From CAVOGJ01 sp963700865 (GTDB lineage: Bacteria; Planctomycetota; Planctomycetia; Pirellulales; Pirellulaceae): a DNA stretch of 64,000 nucleotides. The first letter of the stretch is position 1. Each line of letters opens with the position of its first letter. The stretch is from NCBI GenBank assembly GCA_963700865.1, contig CAVOZC010000002.1:62001-126000 (forward strand), read 5' to 3'. Below are positions 63,945 to 64,000 of the stretch, piece after piece. Both the position numbers and the translations under genes were made by a program. Below the pieces are notes generated by a model. The model did no database searches. It had not been told where the DNA came from and saw nothing but the letters and a program-made list of their open reading frames with translations.

Positions 63945-64000
63945 GGCGCGCGGCATGGCGAGGGCGCCCTCATCTGGGACAGGAACACAAGCGATGGGAC

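Noticed and set aside
45616..63956. PEP-CTERM sorting signals on exported proteins
   Set aside because: C-termini of the lyase, small secreted protein and DUF1080 protein lack the motif-helix-basic tail pattern.

Overview
The window comes from a planctomycete, probably from the Pirellulales side of the phylum. Several phylum-typical proteins point that way: a YTV-repeat protein (1426-3249), a DUF1559 pseudopilin-like protein (20384-21460), a DnaJ-like membrane protein (26218-28716), a beta-helix lyase whose leader carries an LEPR-XLL-type motif (45616-47251) and a DUF1080 protein (63166-63944).

After tRNA-Gln, rex, the YTV protein and a cysteine desulfurase (0.1-4.8 kb), nearly all of the window is one large exopolysaccharide/exosortase locus. 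Region by region: a very long membrane-anchored TPR protein (5.1-9.4 kb); a Wza-like export lipoprotein (9.9-11.0 kb); a 71-bp tandem hairpin array between long direct repeats (11.9-13.1 kb); a NusG/RfaH-like antiterminator, a membrane-anchored sugar epimerase and the initiating sugar transferase (13.5-17.3 kb); an ACP, SDR and NeuD-type acyltransferase group (17.3-19.1 kb); sugar-nucleotide genes wecB, rmlB, rmlA, kdsA and kdsB (19.1-26.2 kb); then a flippase, a polymerase, glycosyltransferases, five sulfotransferases, an oxidoreductase and an aminotransferase (28.9-52.7 kb). A reverse-strand operon follows (52.7-58.0 kb) with exosortase, a Wzc-like polysaccharide co-polymerase, an EpsI-like protein and a glycosyltransferase. 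A recognisable sigma70-type promoter stands in front of it. The right end has GDP-mannose dehydratase, a second DegT-family aminotransferase, an AMP-forming ligase and a DUF1080 protein.

Together these give a complete Wzx/Wzy-type polysaccharide pathway: initiation at 15816, glycosyltransferases, flippase at 28866, polymerase at 43984, co-polymerase at 54782 and outer-membrane exporter at 9893. It is coupled to an exosortase. Five sulfotransferases imply a heavily sulfated product, and the acyl-carrier and ligase genes imply an acylated amino sugar. No protein in the window has a recognisable C-terminal PEP-type sorting signal, so exosortase clients must be elsewhere or use an unfamiliar signal.

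More than twenty single-base frameshifts interrupt otherwise intact, well-conserved genes, often in short G or C runs. The most economical explanation is uncorrected indels in the assembly. I therefore annotate those genes across the breaks and give approximate break positions. The interval 48.6-50.5 kb looks different: it holds a chimeric glycosyltransferase and a glycosyltransferase remnant, which suggests real rearrangement and decay.
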